Origin: Francisella sp. SYW-9
GTDB lineage: Bacteria > Pseudomonadota > Gammaproteobacteria > Francisellales > Francisellaceae
Assembly (NCBI RefSeq): GCF_008711465.1
Contig: NZ_VXKQ01000026.1
Span: 1 to 61,170, forward strand
Length of the DNA stretch: 61,170 nt
Direction of reading: 5' to 3'
How positions within the stretch are numbered: position 1 is the stretch's first letter; each line of letters starts with the position of its first letter. A model generated the notes under the pieces. The model was not told the origin of the DNA. It was given only the letters and a program-made list of their open reading frames with translations, and did not search any database. Positions 1 to 9,386 of this stretch are shown here, piece by piece. A program made the translations under genes and the position numbers.

Positions 1-396
1 GCAAATACGCAATATAATATAAATATCTATTATTTATTTAAAATAAAATCATAATAAAAAGTTCTTTTGTTAATATAAAAATGAAATTTACATAAGATCA
101 TAAATTAGCTAGATGAAAATACTAAACAAGAACAATAAAATTAAGAATACTTTTTAAAATGTACAAGCTAATATTAAATAGTTTTGTTTAGGACTTAACA
201 AGTCTAAATAATAAGTATTGTACTTCAGACCTAATTTAGTAAAAGATCAATATGATATTTAATTAAGATATAATACAATTCACAAAGCATTTGTCTACAT
301 TTATGCATAAATAGTCTAAATTGTTATATTATGTATAAAACAACAATCCTATAATACATGCATAAGTTTATAACAGCAATATTATAAATAAACATC
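1..396. other. AT-rich non-coding left edge
   Basis: I see no gene in this stretch on either strand: all frames are broken by frequent stops. It is extremely AT-rich. It must carry the promoter of the MFS gene that follows. A TATAAT hexamer lies about 45 bases before that start, but no convincing -35 element is placed 16-18 bases upstream, so I do not call the promoter. Confidence 0.6.
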
Positions 397-1575
397 ATGA
401 ATACTAGATTTATATACATTCTCACAATAACAATTTCAATGGCTAACTTTTTTATATCTGATATATATCTATCAGTAATGCCCATTATAGAAAAAAGTAT
501 TTATGCTAACCATCACCAAATGCAATCAACTATTGCTCTATTCTTTTTGACAAGCTGTATAGCTTCACTGATAGCAGGTACAACTTCTGATAAATATGGT
601 AGAAGATTAGTCCTGCTGACAAGCTTAACCATGTCATTAATTGGTAGCATTACTCTTTCTATAAGTACAAACTTCTCTTTATTTTCTACTGGTATAATTT
701 TCCAGGGAATAGGATCAGTTGGAGGAATGATGTTAGCAAGAAGCATTATAAAAGATATTTTTCCTAACGAAAGCCAGTTACGCAGAAAATATGCTCTGTT
801 TTCTTTAATTGTAGCAATTGCTCCTGCAGTATCACCAATGTGTGGAAGCTTCTTAACCTTACACTTTGGTTGGAGATCCATGTTTATTGCACAAATAGCA
901 TTATATATTACTCTTATTAGTATTTGTATTTTTTCTTTTAAAGAAACAGCTAAAGAATTACATAATGTTTCAATTATCAAACTTGCTACAAAATCTTATC
1001 TACAGGTAATTAAAAACTACAGGTTTATTACATTAAACATAATATCTGCAATAATTTTTGGAGGATATATTTGTTTCCTAACGATATCTCCCTATGTATT
1101 GCATATACAATTAAGGCTCACAGAAACTCAAGTCTCATACGTTCTTTTTATGCTGGTTATAGGAAGCTTGGGAAGTCGTTTTTGCAATACAATATTGTCA
1201 AAACATCTAGAAATTAAAACTATTATCTCATTTGGTTTAGGTTTTATTCTTTTATCTGGATTATTATATTGGCTAGCTGTCATTTTATCTTTGAACCTTA
1301 TATTTATCATACTCGGAGGAATCATATATGTTTTTGGATTTGGTTTACTTGCATCAAACATAACCACATTAGCACTATCCGAGGCTAAAAAACATACGGG
1401 AGTAGCTAGCAGTATTTATGGAACTATACAGGTTGCAGGGGGAGCACTCCTAAGTTTCTTAGTTTCCCTTACAACTCAAAAGATACAGTTTCTTATATTT
1501 TCAATATGTATTAGCATCATTATCATACTTAGCATCAGCCTTTATTTCTTATACGAAAAATATAAACTACAATAA
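397..1575 (+). CDS. MFS transporter, Bcr/CflA-like drug efflux family
   Basis: A 392-residue integral membrane protein with about 12 hydrophobic segments, the normal length for the DHA1 branch of the major facilitator superfamily. The loop after the second helix reads SDKYGRRLV, a good MFS motif A. Around residues 145-152 APAVSPMCG resembles the antiporter motif of the Bcr/CflA group. The family exports drugs or small metabolites against protons at the inner membrane; the substrate cannot be read from sequence. The gene stands alone, convergent with epmB, with a possible bidirectional terminator hairpin between them. The family call is firm; Bcr/CflA placement is likely. Confidence 0.85.
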   Translation: MNTRFIYILTITISMANFFISDIYLSVMPIIEKSIYANHHQMQSTIALFFLTSCIASLIAGTTSDKYGRRLVLLTSLTMSLIGSITLSISTNFSLFSTGIIFQGIGSVGGMMLARSIIKDIFPNESQLRRKYALFSLIVAIAPAVSPMCGSFLTLHFGWRSMFIAQIALYITLISICIFSFKETAKELHNVSIIKLATKSYLQVIKNYRFITLNIISAIIFGGYICFLTISPYVLHIQLRLTETQVSYVLFMLVIGSLGSRFCNTILSKHLEIKTIISFGLGFILLSGLLYWLAVILSLNLIFIILGGIIYVFGFGLLASNITTLALSEAKKHTGVASSIYGTIQVAGGALLSFLVSLTTQKIQFLIFSICISIIIILSISLYFLYEKYKLQ

Positions 1576-1892
1576 TAGCTGTTACAAATTTAGCTCAGCG
1601 CTAAAAGAATTTTTTATATTCACAAAAACTATATTTAAATCAAGGGTATAGATAAATTATTTACCCATGATTTAATATATTGATAAATTAAAAATTACGA
1701 CTTACTCAATACCTTTATCTTAGATAATCGTATACTTTAGATATCTACTTTTAAAAAGTTATCCACATTTATATAAAATATACAGCTAAAACTATATAAA
1801 AGTGCACATCATTCTGTCAAGATTGTCCACGGAATTAAGCAACAGCTTACTGATAAAGTATTTGATCACGTATTAGTTTTAAACATAGCAGC
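1576..1892. other. Non-coding gap between convergent genes
   Basis: This 317-base gap separates the MFS gene from epmB, which converge. I find no ORF or RNA gene. Its one notable structure is an inverted repeat at 1635-1675, listed separately. Confidence 0.6.
1635..1675. terminator. Possible bidirectional terminator hairpin
   Basis: Two arms of 14 bases (1635-1648 and 1662-1675) are complementary except for one mismatch, with a 13-base loop. It lies between two convergent genes, where a shared terminator is expected. No long U-run follows on either strand and the stem is AT-rich, so function is uncertain. Confidence 0.3.
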
Positions 1893-2879
1893 CTATCTAT
1901 GAAATGAAACCCATTGCTTCGAAGGATATCCAGGATCTTCTCTAGTTAATATAGGCACCATATAGCCTGATGAAATCTCAGAAAGCCTTTTCATAATATC
2001 TTTAGCATTATCAATATCAAAATGCTTAGTTCCGGAAACAGGATCTAACAAATGTATATAATAAGGAATAACCCTTGCTCTAATCAATTTTGTACTTAAT
2101 GCATATAATATATCTGGATCATCATTGACACCTTTAAGCATTGTACTTTGATTTAAAACAATAACTCCAACTTTATTTATACCTCTTAATAGTTTAGTAA
2201 TATCATCATCTATCTCATTAGGGTGATTTGCATGTACTACAAGTACTATATCTAGCTCGCACCTAGAAAAAATATCTAGCAAAGTTTCAGTTATTCTTTC
2301 TGGCAAGACAACAGGTATTCTTGTGTGAATCCTTATTCTCTTAATATGAGGTATTGCTCTTATCTCATTTAAAAAGAACTCCAGAACATCATCATTATTT
2401 AATAAAGGATCTCCCCCACTTAAAATAACTTCCTCAATACTTGGATCATTTCTTATATAATCAAAAGTTTTAAGCCAATCTTTTCTACCAGGAATATTAT
2501 CTTTATAGTCAAATTCTTTACGAAAGCAATATCTACAGTGGACAGCACAACTTGTGTGAGCAATTAATAAAACTCTTCCATGATACTTATGTAACAATCC
2601 AGGGATTTTATTATACTTTCTTTCATCTAGCGGATCACTACTATAATTACTATCTATGACTTCTTCATCTACAGTTGGCAAGACTTGTTTTAATAATGGG
2701 TCATTAATATTGCCTTTTTCCATTCTATTAGCGAAAGATTTTGGAACAATCATTTTAAAATGATTTACTGCTTTAAACGAAACTTTTGCAATATCATTAT
2801 TTATTTCTAAAAAACTTAATAGCTCCAAAGGAGAGTGAAATGACTCCTTCAGAGCTTTTTTCCAGTTATTTGTAGACAT
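1893..2879 (-). CDS. epmB: EF-P beta-lysylation protein EpmB (lysine 2,3-aminomutase)
   Basis: A 328-residue radical-SAM, PLP-dependent aminomutase. It converts (R/S)-alpha-lysine to beta-lysine, which EpmA then attaches to elongation factor P so that ribosomes pass polyproline stretches. The radical-SAM cluster motif CxxxCxxC is C111, C115 and C118 (CAVHCRYCFRKEF). LSGGDPL follows, typical of the KamA/EpmB group. PSK near the C-terminus (K321) sits where the PLP lysine is expected. The short length (E. coli EpmB is close to 340) favours EpmB over catabolic KamA. It lies 73 bases downstream of lpd on the same strand and could be co-transcribed with it. epmA and efp are not in the window. Confidence 0.88.
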   Translation of the reverse strand: MSTNNWKKALKESFHSPLELLSFLEINNDIAKVSFKAVNHFKMIVPKSFANRMEKGNINDPLLKQVLPTVDEEVIDSNYSSDPLDERKYNKIPGLLHKYHGRVLLIAHTSCAVHCRYCFRKEFDYKDNIPGRKDWLKTFDYIRNDPSIEEVILSGGDPLLNNDDVLEFFLNEIRAIPHIKRIRIHTRIPVVLPERITETLLDIFSRCELDIVLVVHANHPNEIDDDITKLLRGINKVGVIVLNQSTMLKGVNDDPDILYALSTKLIRARVIPYYIHLLDPVSGTKHFDIDNAKDIMKRLSEISSGYMVPILTREDPGYPSKQWVSFHR

Positions 2880-2952
2880 AGTTAAATTTATTTTTTGATA
2901 TATTTTAAGGTAGATTTTCTAGAATTAAATAATTTGAGAAGAAAATTAGAAT

Positions 2953-4365
2953 TTATTTTTTCTTTTTCTGAGGAGGAAGATCTGTTGCAGTACCTTCAAA
3001 CACTTCTGTAGCCATCATTAAACTCTCAGAGAGAGTTGGATGTGGATGAACTGTAAGAGCGATATCTTCAGCATCACAACCCATTTCAATAGCAAGTGCC
3101 GCTTCAGAAATAAGTTCACCAGCATTCGTACCAACAATAGAAGTACCAATGATTCTATGATTTTCATCAAATAGAACTTTAGTCATACCTTCTGATCTAC
3201 CAATACTTAGTGATCTACCACTAGCAGCCCATGGGAATACACCCTTTTCATACTTAATACCTTTAGCTTTTGCAGAAGTCTCAGTTTCACCAACCCAAGC
3301 AACTTCTGGATCAGTATAAGCAACTGAAGGAATTACTAAAGGATCAAAACTATGATTTAAACCAGAAATAACTTCAGCAGCTGTTCTTCCTTCAGGTACA
3401 GCTTTATGAGCAAGCATAGGTTGACCAACAATATCCCCAATTGCAAAAATATGTGGTACATTTGTACGAAGCTGTTTATCTACAGAGATAAAGCCTCTTT
3501 CATCAACCTTAACACCTGCTTTTTCTGCATCGATCAATTTACCATTTGGCTTACGACCAATTGCCATAAGAACCCTGTCATAACGCTCTTCTTTAGCAGG
3601 ATGTTCACCTTCCATTGTTACATAGATACCATCTTTCTTAGCTTCCATAGCTGTAACACCAGTTTTTAGACGAACTTCATACTTCTTGTTCATTTTCTCA
3701 TAAGCTTTAACGATATCTTTATCAACACCGTTCATAAGTTGATCAGCAAACTCAACAACTGTAATCTTAGTACCAAGTTCAGAATAAACTTGCGCCATCT
3801 CAAGACCAATAATACCACCACCAACTACAAGCATAGTCTCAGGAATTTCTTTCATTTCAAGAGCACCTGTAGAGTCGATAATTCTCTCATCTTCTGGAAC
3901 AAATGGTAAGTTAATCACACTAGAACCAGCAGCAATAATACAATTATCAAATGTGATTTTTGTAACCTTACCATCAGCAGCTTCTACAGCAAGCTCTTTA
4001 TCAGATGTAAATTTACCGTAACCTTGTACGATTTTTACTTTTCTCATCTGAGCCATACCTTTTAAACCACCAGTAAGCTTACTTACAACATCATTCTTAT
4101 ACTTAAGAACTTTGTCTTTATTGATTTTCATATCACCCATTTCGATGATACCATCAGCAGCTAAGTGTCTAGCTTCATTGATAACTTTAGCAATATGAAG
4201 AAGTGCTTTTGATGGAATACAACCAACATTTAGACACACACCTCCAATATTTTCATATCTTTCTACTAAAACAACCTCTAATCCTAAGTCAGCCGCTCTA
4301 AATGCTGCACTATATCCACCAGGACCACTACCTAAAACTACAACTTGTGTTTTAATATCACTCAT
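2953..4365 (-). CDS. lpdA: Dihydrolipoamide dehydrogenase (E3 of pyruvate dehydrogenase)
   Basis: A 470-residue cytoplasmic flavoprotein that reoxidises the lipoyl groups of AceF and passes electrons to NAD+. An N-terminal FAD-binding GSGPGGYSA motif is followed by the redox disulfide in GGVCLNVGC (C44, C49). A second Rossmann motif (GGGIIGLE) binds NAD. The C-terminal HPHPTLSE supplies the catalytic His442-Glu447 pair. It is the third gene of aceE-aceF-lpd, 23 bases after aceF, with a GGAG ribosome site before its ATG. The C-terminus ends in a short lysine run. The same protein probably also serves 2-oxoglutarate dehydrogenase, as in related bacteria (inference). Confidence 0.97.
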   Translation of the reverse strand: MSDIKTQVVVLGSGPGGYSAAFRAADLGLEVVLVERYENIGGVCLNVGCIPSKALLHIAKVINEARHLAADGIIEMGDMKINKDKVLKYKNDVVSKLTGGLKGMAQMRKVKIVQGYGKFTSDKELAVEAADGKVTKITFDNCIIAAGSSVINLPFVPEDERIIDSTGALEMKEIPETMLVVGGGIIGLEMAQVYSELGTKITVVEFADQLMNGVDKDIVKAYEKMNKKYEVRLKTGVTAMEAKKDGIYVTMEGEHPAKEERYDRVLMAIGRKPNGKLIDAEKAGVKVDERGFISVDKQLRTNVPHIFAIGDIVGQPMLAHKAVPEGRTAAEVISGLNHSFDPLVIPSVAYTDPEVAWVGETETSAKAKGIKYEKGVFPWAASGRSLSIGRSEGMTKVLFDENHRIIGTSIVGTNAGELISEAALAIEMGCDAEDIALTVHPHPTLSESLMMATEVFEGTATDLPPQKKKK

Positions 4366-4388
4366 TTTATAAAACTCCGTGTTTACAT

Positions 4389-6275
4389 TTACATTATGAT
4401 TTCACGCAAATCAGAAAGAATCTGACTATATCTTGTTAAGAACTTAGCAGCTAATGCTCCATCAATAACTCTATGATCAGCTGACATAGATAAAGGTAAC
4501 ATAGTTCTAGGTTCAAATTCTTTACCATTCCAAACTGGCTTAACTGCAGTTTTAGATACACCCATAATAGCCACTTCCGGCATATTAATAATAGGTGTAA
4601 ACGCCGTAGTACCAAGCACACCAATACTTGAGATAGTAAATGTAGCTCCAGACATATCTTTAGAACCTAACTTACCATCACGAGCCTTACCAGCTAGTTC
4701 CATAATATCTTTTGATATTTCAATAATGCCTTTTTTGTCAGCATCTTTGATAACAGGAACCATTAGTCCTGCTGGAGTATCCGCTGCAAAACCAATATTA
4801 TAATATTTCTTAAGAATTAAATTCTCACCATCATTCGAAAGTGAACTGTTCATTCTTGGGAATTCTTGTAAAGCTACTGCTGCAGCTTTTACTAAGAATG
4901 ACAATGGAGTGATTTTCACACCCATTTTCTCAGCGAATCCTTTTTTAGCTTTTCTAAACTCTTCAAGGTCCGTAACATCAGCATCATCATAGAAAGTTAC
5001 ATGAGGAATTTTCACCCAGTTTCTATGTAAGTTTTTCGCACTAATTTTATTAATACGAGTTAAAGGATGAGTTTCAATCTCACCAAATTTAGAGAAATCA
5101 ACAACAGGATCATCTAAAAGATCTAAACCGCTGCCACTTGCAGCAACTTTACCAGTTTGAACTTGTGTTACAGCATGCTTAATATAGTTATAGCAATCTT
5201 CTTTTGTTACACGACCTTTACGACCTGTAGCTTTTACCTTGCTTAAATCAACATTTAAAATTCTAGCTAGCTTTCTAACAGCTGGAGAAGCATGAGCATT
5301 TGAGTTATCTACTGCATACTCATTAACACTATTTTGAGTTGGTGCTGGCGCCGAAGTAGGCTTAGAGTCTTGTTTAGGAGCTTCCTGCTTAGCCGGCTGA
5401 GGCGCTGCTACAGAAGCAGATCCCTGAGTCTTAACTTTTAAAATTAAGCTACCTTGAGAAACTTTATCACCAACCTTTGTGATAATTTCTGTAACCTCAC
5501 CTGCTACTGGAGATGGTACTTCCATACTAGCTTTGTCAGTTTCTAATGTAATTAAAGAGTCTTCTTCTTCAACTTTATCACCAACAGCTACCGATACCTC
5601 AATAACATCAACACTATCATAATCACCAATATCTGGGACCTCTACATCTACAACTTCTTCCGAAGTTTGTGCAGGTGTTGAAAACTGCTGAGCTTGTTCT
5701 TGAGTAGAAGCAGAAGCTGATTGACTTGCACCACTTTCAACTTTAAGTATCAAATCACCTTCACCAACTTTTTCACCAACTTTTACAGCTATTTCAGTAA
5801 TTTTGCCACTAGCAGATGATGGGACTTCCATACTAGCTTTATCAGTTTCTAATGTAATTAAAGAATCTTCTTCAGCAATTTCATCGCCTACTTTCACAGA
5901 TATTTCAATAATCTCAGCTGCATCGTAATCGCCGATATCAGGAACTTTAACATCAACGGTCTCAGTAGCACCTGATGAAGCTGATTCTGATTCTGTTTGT
6001 TGTGCGGGTTTTTCTTCTGTTGCAGTATCAGATGATCCTTCTAGTTCAACTTCCATAATTGCCGAACCTTCTGAAACTTTATCACCAACTTTTACAGTTA
6101 GTTTAACAACTTTGCCAGCTACTGGAGATGGGACCTCCATACTAGCCTTATCAGTTTCTAATGTAATTAAAGAATCTTCTTCAGCAATAACATCACCTTC
6201 AGCGACATTCACTTCAATCACATCAACACTATCATAATCCCCAATATCAGGAACCTTAACTATCTCTATAGACAT
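4389..6275 (-). CDS. aceF: Dihydrolipoamide acetyltransferase (E2 of pyruvate dehydrogenase)
   Basis: The 628-residue core of the pyruvate dehydrogenase complex, transferring acetyl groups from E1 to CoA. Three tandem lipoyl domains lie at about 1-77, 106-181 and 209-284, each with ETDKASMEVP; the lipoylated lysines are K43, K146 and K248. Ala/Pro/Gln/Ser-rich flexible linkers separate them. A peripheral subunit-binding domain follows at about 325-367. The catalytic domain (about 400-628) ends with DHRVIDG, whose H601 and D605 are the active-site pair. Length and three-lipoyl design match E. coli AceF. It starts 17 bases after aceE with AAGGAGAT ahead of the ATG. The lipoyl repeats are highly similar even at DNA level. 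Confidence 0.97.
   Translation of the reverse strand: MSIEIVKVPDIGDYDSVDVIEVNVAEGDVIAEEDSLITLETDKASMEVPSPVAGKVVKLTVKVGDKVSEGSAIMEVELEGSSDTATEEKPAQQTESESASSGATETVDVKVPDIGDYDAAEIIEISVKVGDEIAEEDSLITLETDKASMEVPSSASGKITEIAVKVGEKVGEGDLILKVESGASQSASASTQEQAQQFSTPAQTSEEVVDVEVPDIGDYDSVDVIEVSVAVGDKVEEEDSLITLETDKASMEVPSPVAGEVTEIITKVGDKVSQGSLILKVKTQGSASVAAPQPAKQEAPKQDSKPTSAPAPTQNSVNEYAVDNSNAHASPAVRKLARILNVDLSKVKATGRKGRVTKEDCYNYIKHAVTQVQTGKVAASGSGLDLLDDPVVDFSKFGEIETHPLTRINKISAKNLHRNWVKIPHVTFYDDADVTDLEEFRKAKKGFAEKMGVKITPLSFLVKAAAVALQEFPRMNSSLSNDGENLILKKYYNIGFAADTPAGLMVPVIKDADKKGIIEISKDIMELAGKARDGKLGSKDMSGATFTISSIGVLGTTAFTPIINMPEVAIMGVSKTAVKPVWNGKEFEPRTMLPLSMSADHRVIDGALAAKFLTRYSQILSDLREIIM
5424..6275 (-). 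repeat. Three tandem lipoyl-domain repeats inside aceF
   Basis: Three direct repeats encode the lipoyl domains: about 6045-6275, 5733-5960 and 5424-5651. Around the lipoylation site the copies share a block of roughly 50-60 nearly identical bases (near 5510-5570, 5815-5875 and 6125-6185). Such blocks permit recombination that adds or removes a domain. Confidence 0.8.
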
Positions 6276-6292
6276 TTATATCTCCTTACCGA

Positions 6293-8971
6293 TTAGCTAT
6301 AAAATGGAGCTACACGCTCTGGGTCTATATTGTACTTCTTAATTGCTGCTTTAACTTCACTAGCCTCAACCTTACCATCTAAATGTAAAGCATATAATGA
6401 AGCAACAACCACATGATATCTATCTACTTCAAAGAAGCTACGCAAAGCTGCTCTGCTATCAGATCTACCATACCCATCTGTACCTAAGCTTACAAATGTA
6501 CTTGGGATAAATTCTCTAAGTTGGTCAGTATATAACTTGATATAATCAGTAGATGCAACAACTGGACCTTGCTCATTTTTAAAGCACTGCTCAATATAAC
6601 TTTCTTTCTTTTTATCCGTTGGATGAAGCATATTTGTTCTAGCTACATCTTTAGCTTCTCTATAAAGCTCGTTTGCAGAAGTCATGCTCCAAACATTAGA
6701 AGTTATACCATATTCTTCTTTTAGCATCTTAGAAGCTGCTTCAACTTCTCTTAAGATAGTACCTGAACCCATTAATTGCACGTGCTTATCAGCAGGTTCA
6801 TTGTCCTCTAGCTTATATAAACCTTTAAGAATACCTTCTTGAGAACCTTCTGGCATTGCTCTATGAGAGTAATTCTCATTCATTACTGTAATATAATAGA
6901 AAACATGCTCGCCATCTACATACATTCTCTTAAGGCCTTCACCCATGATCACCGCCAATTCATAAGCATATGTAGGGTCATATGATATACAGCTAGGAAT
7001 AAGTCCAGCTTGAATATGGCTATGACCATCTTCGTGTTGTAAGCCTTCACCATTAATTGTCGTACGACCAGATGTCCCCCCAAGCAAGAAACCTTTTGCC
7101 ATAGAGTCTCCAGCAGCCCAAGCAAGATCTCCAAATCTTTGGAATCCAAACATTGAGTAGTAGATCATAAATGGAATCATAGGTACTTTATGCACGCTGT
7201 AAGAAGTAGCTGCAGCTAACCAAGAGCTTAAACCACCCTGCTCATTAATACCTTCTTGCAAAATCTGTCCATCTTTACTTTCTTTATAGAACATAACTTG
7301 CTTTTTATCTTCTGGTACATACTGTTGACCTTGTGGATTATATATACCCAATTGTCTAAATAAGCCTTCCATACCAAAAGTACGTGATTCATCAACTGTG
7401 ATCGGTACAATATGTTTACCAATCTTTTTATCTTTTGCTAGGTGAGACAATATTCTAACGAAAGCAGTTGTTGTAGAAAACTCTCTATCACCACTATCAT
7501 CTAATAAATTCTTAGCAAACTCTTTATAACCAGGAACTTCTAGAGCTTGATTATTTTCTAATCTCTTAGGAATATAACCACCCAAATCTTTTCTCTTAGA
7601 GTGAAGGTATTTCATCTCAGGAGAATTCTCATCTAGTTTGATAAGCTTATAGTTCTCAACATCATCTTTTGTTGCTGGAACATCAAATCTATTTTTAATA
7701 TGCTCAAGTGCATCTGTATCTAGCTTTTTAACATTATGAGCAATATTTTTTGATTCACCCCACTCACCTAAACCATAACCTTTAACAGTCATAGGTAAGA
7801 TAAGTATTGGACGAGCATTCTTAGTTTCTATTGCTTTTTTATAAGCAGCATAGATCTTTAATGGATCATGACCACCACGGCGAAGAGAAGCAATATCAGC
7901 ATCAGACATATCCTTAGCTAAAGCTTCTAGATCTTCATCTCCACTAAATACGACATTGCGACATTCTGCACCACCATGAGCTTTAATCGTATGGAACTGA
8001 CCATCATTAAGTTCACTTAATCTTTGCGCTAATTTCTTACCGCCTTTTGGATCTTGTAATAACTTATCCCAATCACTACTCCAGAGGACTTTGATAACAT
8101 CCCAGCCAGCACCCATAAATGAATTAGCAAGCTCTTCGACAATATTACCATTACCATTCACAAGACCATCCAATCTCTGTAGGTTACAGTTAATCACAAA
8201 AATAAGGTTATCCAAACCTTCTCTACCAGCTCTAGTGATAGCACCCATTGATTCTGGTTCATCCATCTCACCATCACCACAAAAAGCCCAAACTTTACGA
8301 TCTGCAGTTTCAGCTAATCCTCTAGCTTCTAAGTACTTCATAAATCTTGCTTGATAAATTGCTTGAAGTGGACCTAAGCCCATAGAAACTGTTGGGAACT
8401 GCCAGTATGTAGGTTGCAAATGAGGATGTGGATAAGAAGATACTGCATTCTCACCATCAAAAGCTTGTCTTCTAAAGTTTTCTAACTGCTTCTCTGTTAT
8501 TCTACCTTCTAAAAATGAACGCGCATACACAATTGGAGAAAGATGACCTTGATAGAATATCAAATCACCTGCATGATTATCATTTGGAGCTTTCCAGAAA
8601 TGGTTAAAACCAACCTCATAAAGAGTCATTGCTCCAGCACCAGTACCAATATGGCCACCTATTGAACCATCTTTTTTATTAGCTGCTGCAACCATAACTG
8701 CAGAGTTCCATCTATTTACAGCTTCTATTCTCTCCTCTAGCTCCATATCTCCTGGGTAACTAGGCTGTTCGCTAACATCAATAGAGTTAACATAATTCTT
8801 AACTTTAGCTGTAGAGTAAGCACTTTGTATACCTAGCTCAGAACCTTTAGTTAAAAGCTGTTCAAATAAAAACTTAGCTCTATCAACACCTTCTCTTTTA
8901 ACGACATCTTCAAAAGCCTCAAGCCATTCTTGAGTCTCCAAAGCATCAATATCTTTAGTGAAATCCGACAT
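6293..8971 (-). CDS. aceE: Pyruvate dehydrogenase E1 component, homodimeric type
   Basis: An 892-residue thiamine-diphosphate enzyme that decarboxylates pyruvate and reductively acetylates AceF, feeding glycolytic carbon into acetyl-CoA. The ThDP/Mg motif GDGEMDEPES starts near residue 231 and runs to the conserved NCNLQRLDG. Length agrees with the alpha2 E1 of gammaproteobacteria (E. coli 887), not the alpha-beta type. It is the first gene of aceE-aceF-lpd. A GGAGG ribosome site lies 7 bases before the ATG and a near-consensus promoter is at 9026-9054. No pdhR-type regulator gene is adjacent. Confidence 0.97.
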   Translation of the reverse strand: MSDFTKDIDALETQEWLEAFEDVVKREGVDRAKFLFEQLLTKGSELGIQSAYSTAKVKNYVNSIDVSEQPSYPGDMELEERIEAVNRWNSAVMVAAANKKDGSIGGHIGTGAGAMTLYEVGFNHFWKAPNDNHAGDLIFYQGHLSPIVYARSFLEGRITEKQLENFRRQAFDGENAVSSYPHPHLQPTYWQFPTVSMGLGPLQAIYQARFMKYLEARGLAETADRKVWAFCGDGEMDEPESMGAITRAGREGLDNLIFVINCNLQRLDGLVNGNGNIVEELANSFMGAGWDVIKVLWSSDWDKLLQDPKGGKKLAQRLSELNDGQFHTIKAHGGAECRNVVFSGDEDLEALAKDMSDADIASLRRGGHDPLKIYAAYKKAIETKNARPILILPMTVKGYGLGEWGESKNIAHNVKKLDTDALEHIKNRFDVPATKDDVENYKLIKLDENSPEMKYLHSKRKDLGGYIPKRLENNQALEVPGYKEFAKNLLDDSGDREFSTTTAFVRILSHLAKDKKIGKHIVPITVDESRTFGMEGLFRQLGIYNPQGQQYVPEDKKQVMFYKESKDGQILQEGINEQGGLSSWLAAATSYSVHKVPMIPFMIYYSMFGFQRFGDLAWAAGDSMAKGFLLGGTSGRTTINGEGLQHEDGHSHIQAGLIPSCISYDPTYAYELAVIMGEGLKRMYVDGEHVFYYITVMNENYSHRAMPEGSQEGILKGLYKLEDNEPADKHVQLMGSGTILREVEAASKMLKEEYGITSNVWSMTSANELYREAKDVARTNMLHPTDKKKESYIEQCFKNEQGPVVASTDYIKLYTDQLREFIPSTFVSLGTDGYGRSDSRAALRSFFEVDRYHVVVASLYALHLDGKVEASEVKAAIKKYNIDPERVAPFYS

Positions 8972-9386
8972 CCTTTGTCCTCCGAATTAATCGAATATTA
9001 ACGAAATTAAAAACTTATTTGTTTGATTATAAGTCAATAGATAAGCAACATCAACTATATAACGCATTTCTATAGTTATACCTAAAGACACGGCTCACAT
9101 TAACAACAAAAAAACAAGTTCATTTAGGTCCAAATTAAAAACCTTGTCACCACTCTCTAACTGAGGTTCTTGTTTTTTATCAACCTGTAAAAAATTTCCA
9201 ACCTTTGTTCTGACTGAACTGATCTGTAAAGAACTTCTAGCGTAAAATATTCGAGTGCTTTGGGGTTTATATATTTAGGATACAAGATACATACACTTCT
9301 AATCAACAGATTAAGAGCAAGTTTTTATCCTGATTATTTTAGAATAAAGCACTTAAAAAAACTCTATTTTCTGAAAAATCATCCAG
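8972..9386. other. 415-base intergenic region upstream of aceE
   Basis: It holds the aceE promoter (9026-9054) and a long 5' side with no ORF. A 10-base perfect inverted repeat (arms 9109-9118 and 9169-9178, A-rich and T-rich ends) encloses a 50-base interior. This could mark the end of the midA transcript or a small RNA. I see no homology to a known riboswitch. Confidence 0.5.
9026..9054 (-). promoter_or_regulatory. Sigma70 promoter of aceE
   Basis: On the minus strand TTGATG (9049-9054) and TATAAT (9026-9031) are separated by exactly 17 bases. The -10 is full consensus. A start near 9019 would give a leader of about 48 bases before the aceE ATG. Confidence 0.65.

Noticed and set aside
513-980. 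A 155-residue minus-strand frame opposite the MFS gene
   Set aside because: It is a shadow of the clear transporter frame and has no recognisable domain.
6949-7422. Two short minus-strand frames inside aceE
   Set aside because: They overlap the aceE coding region in another frame and show no family features.
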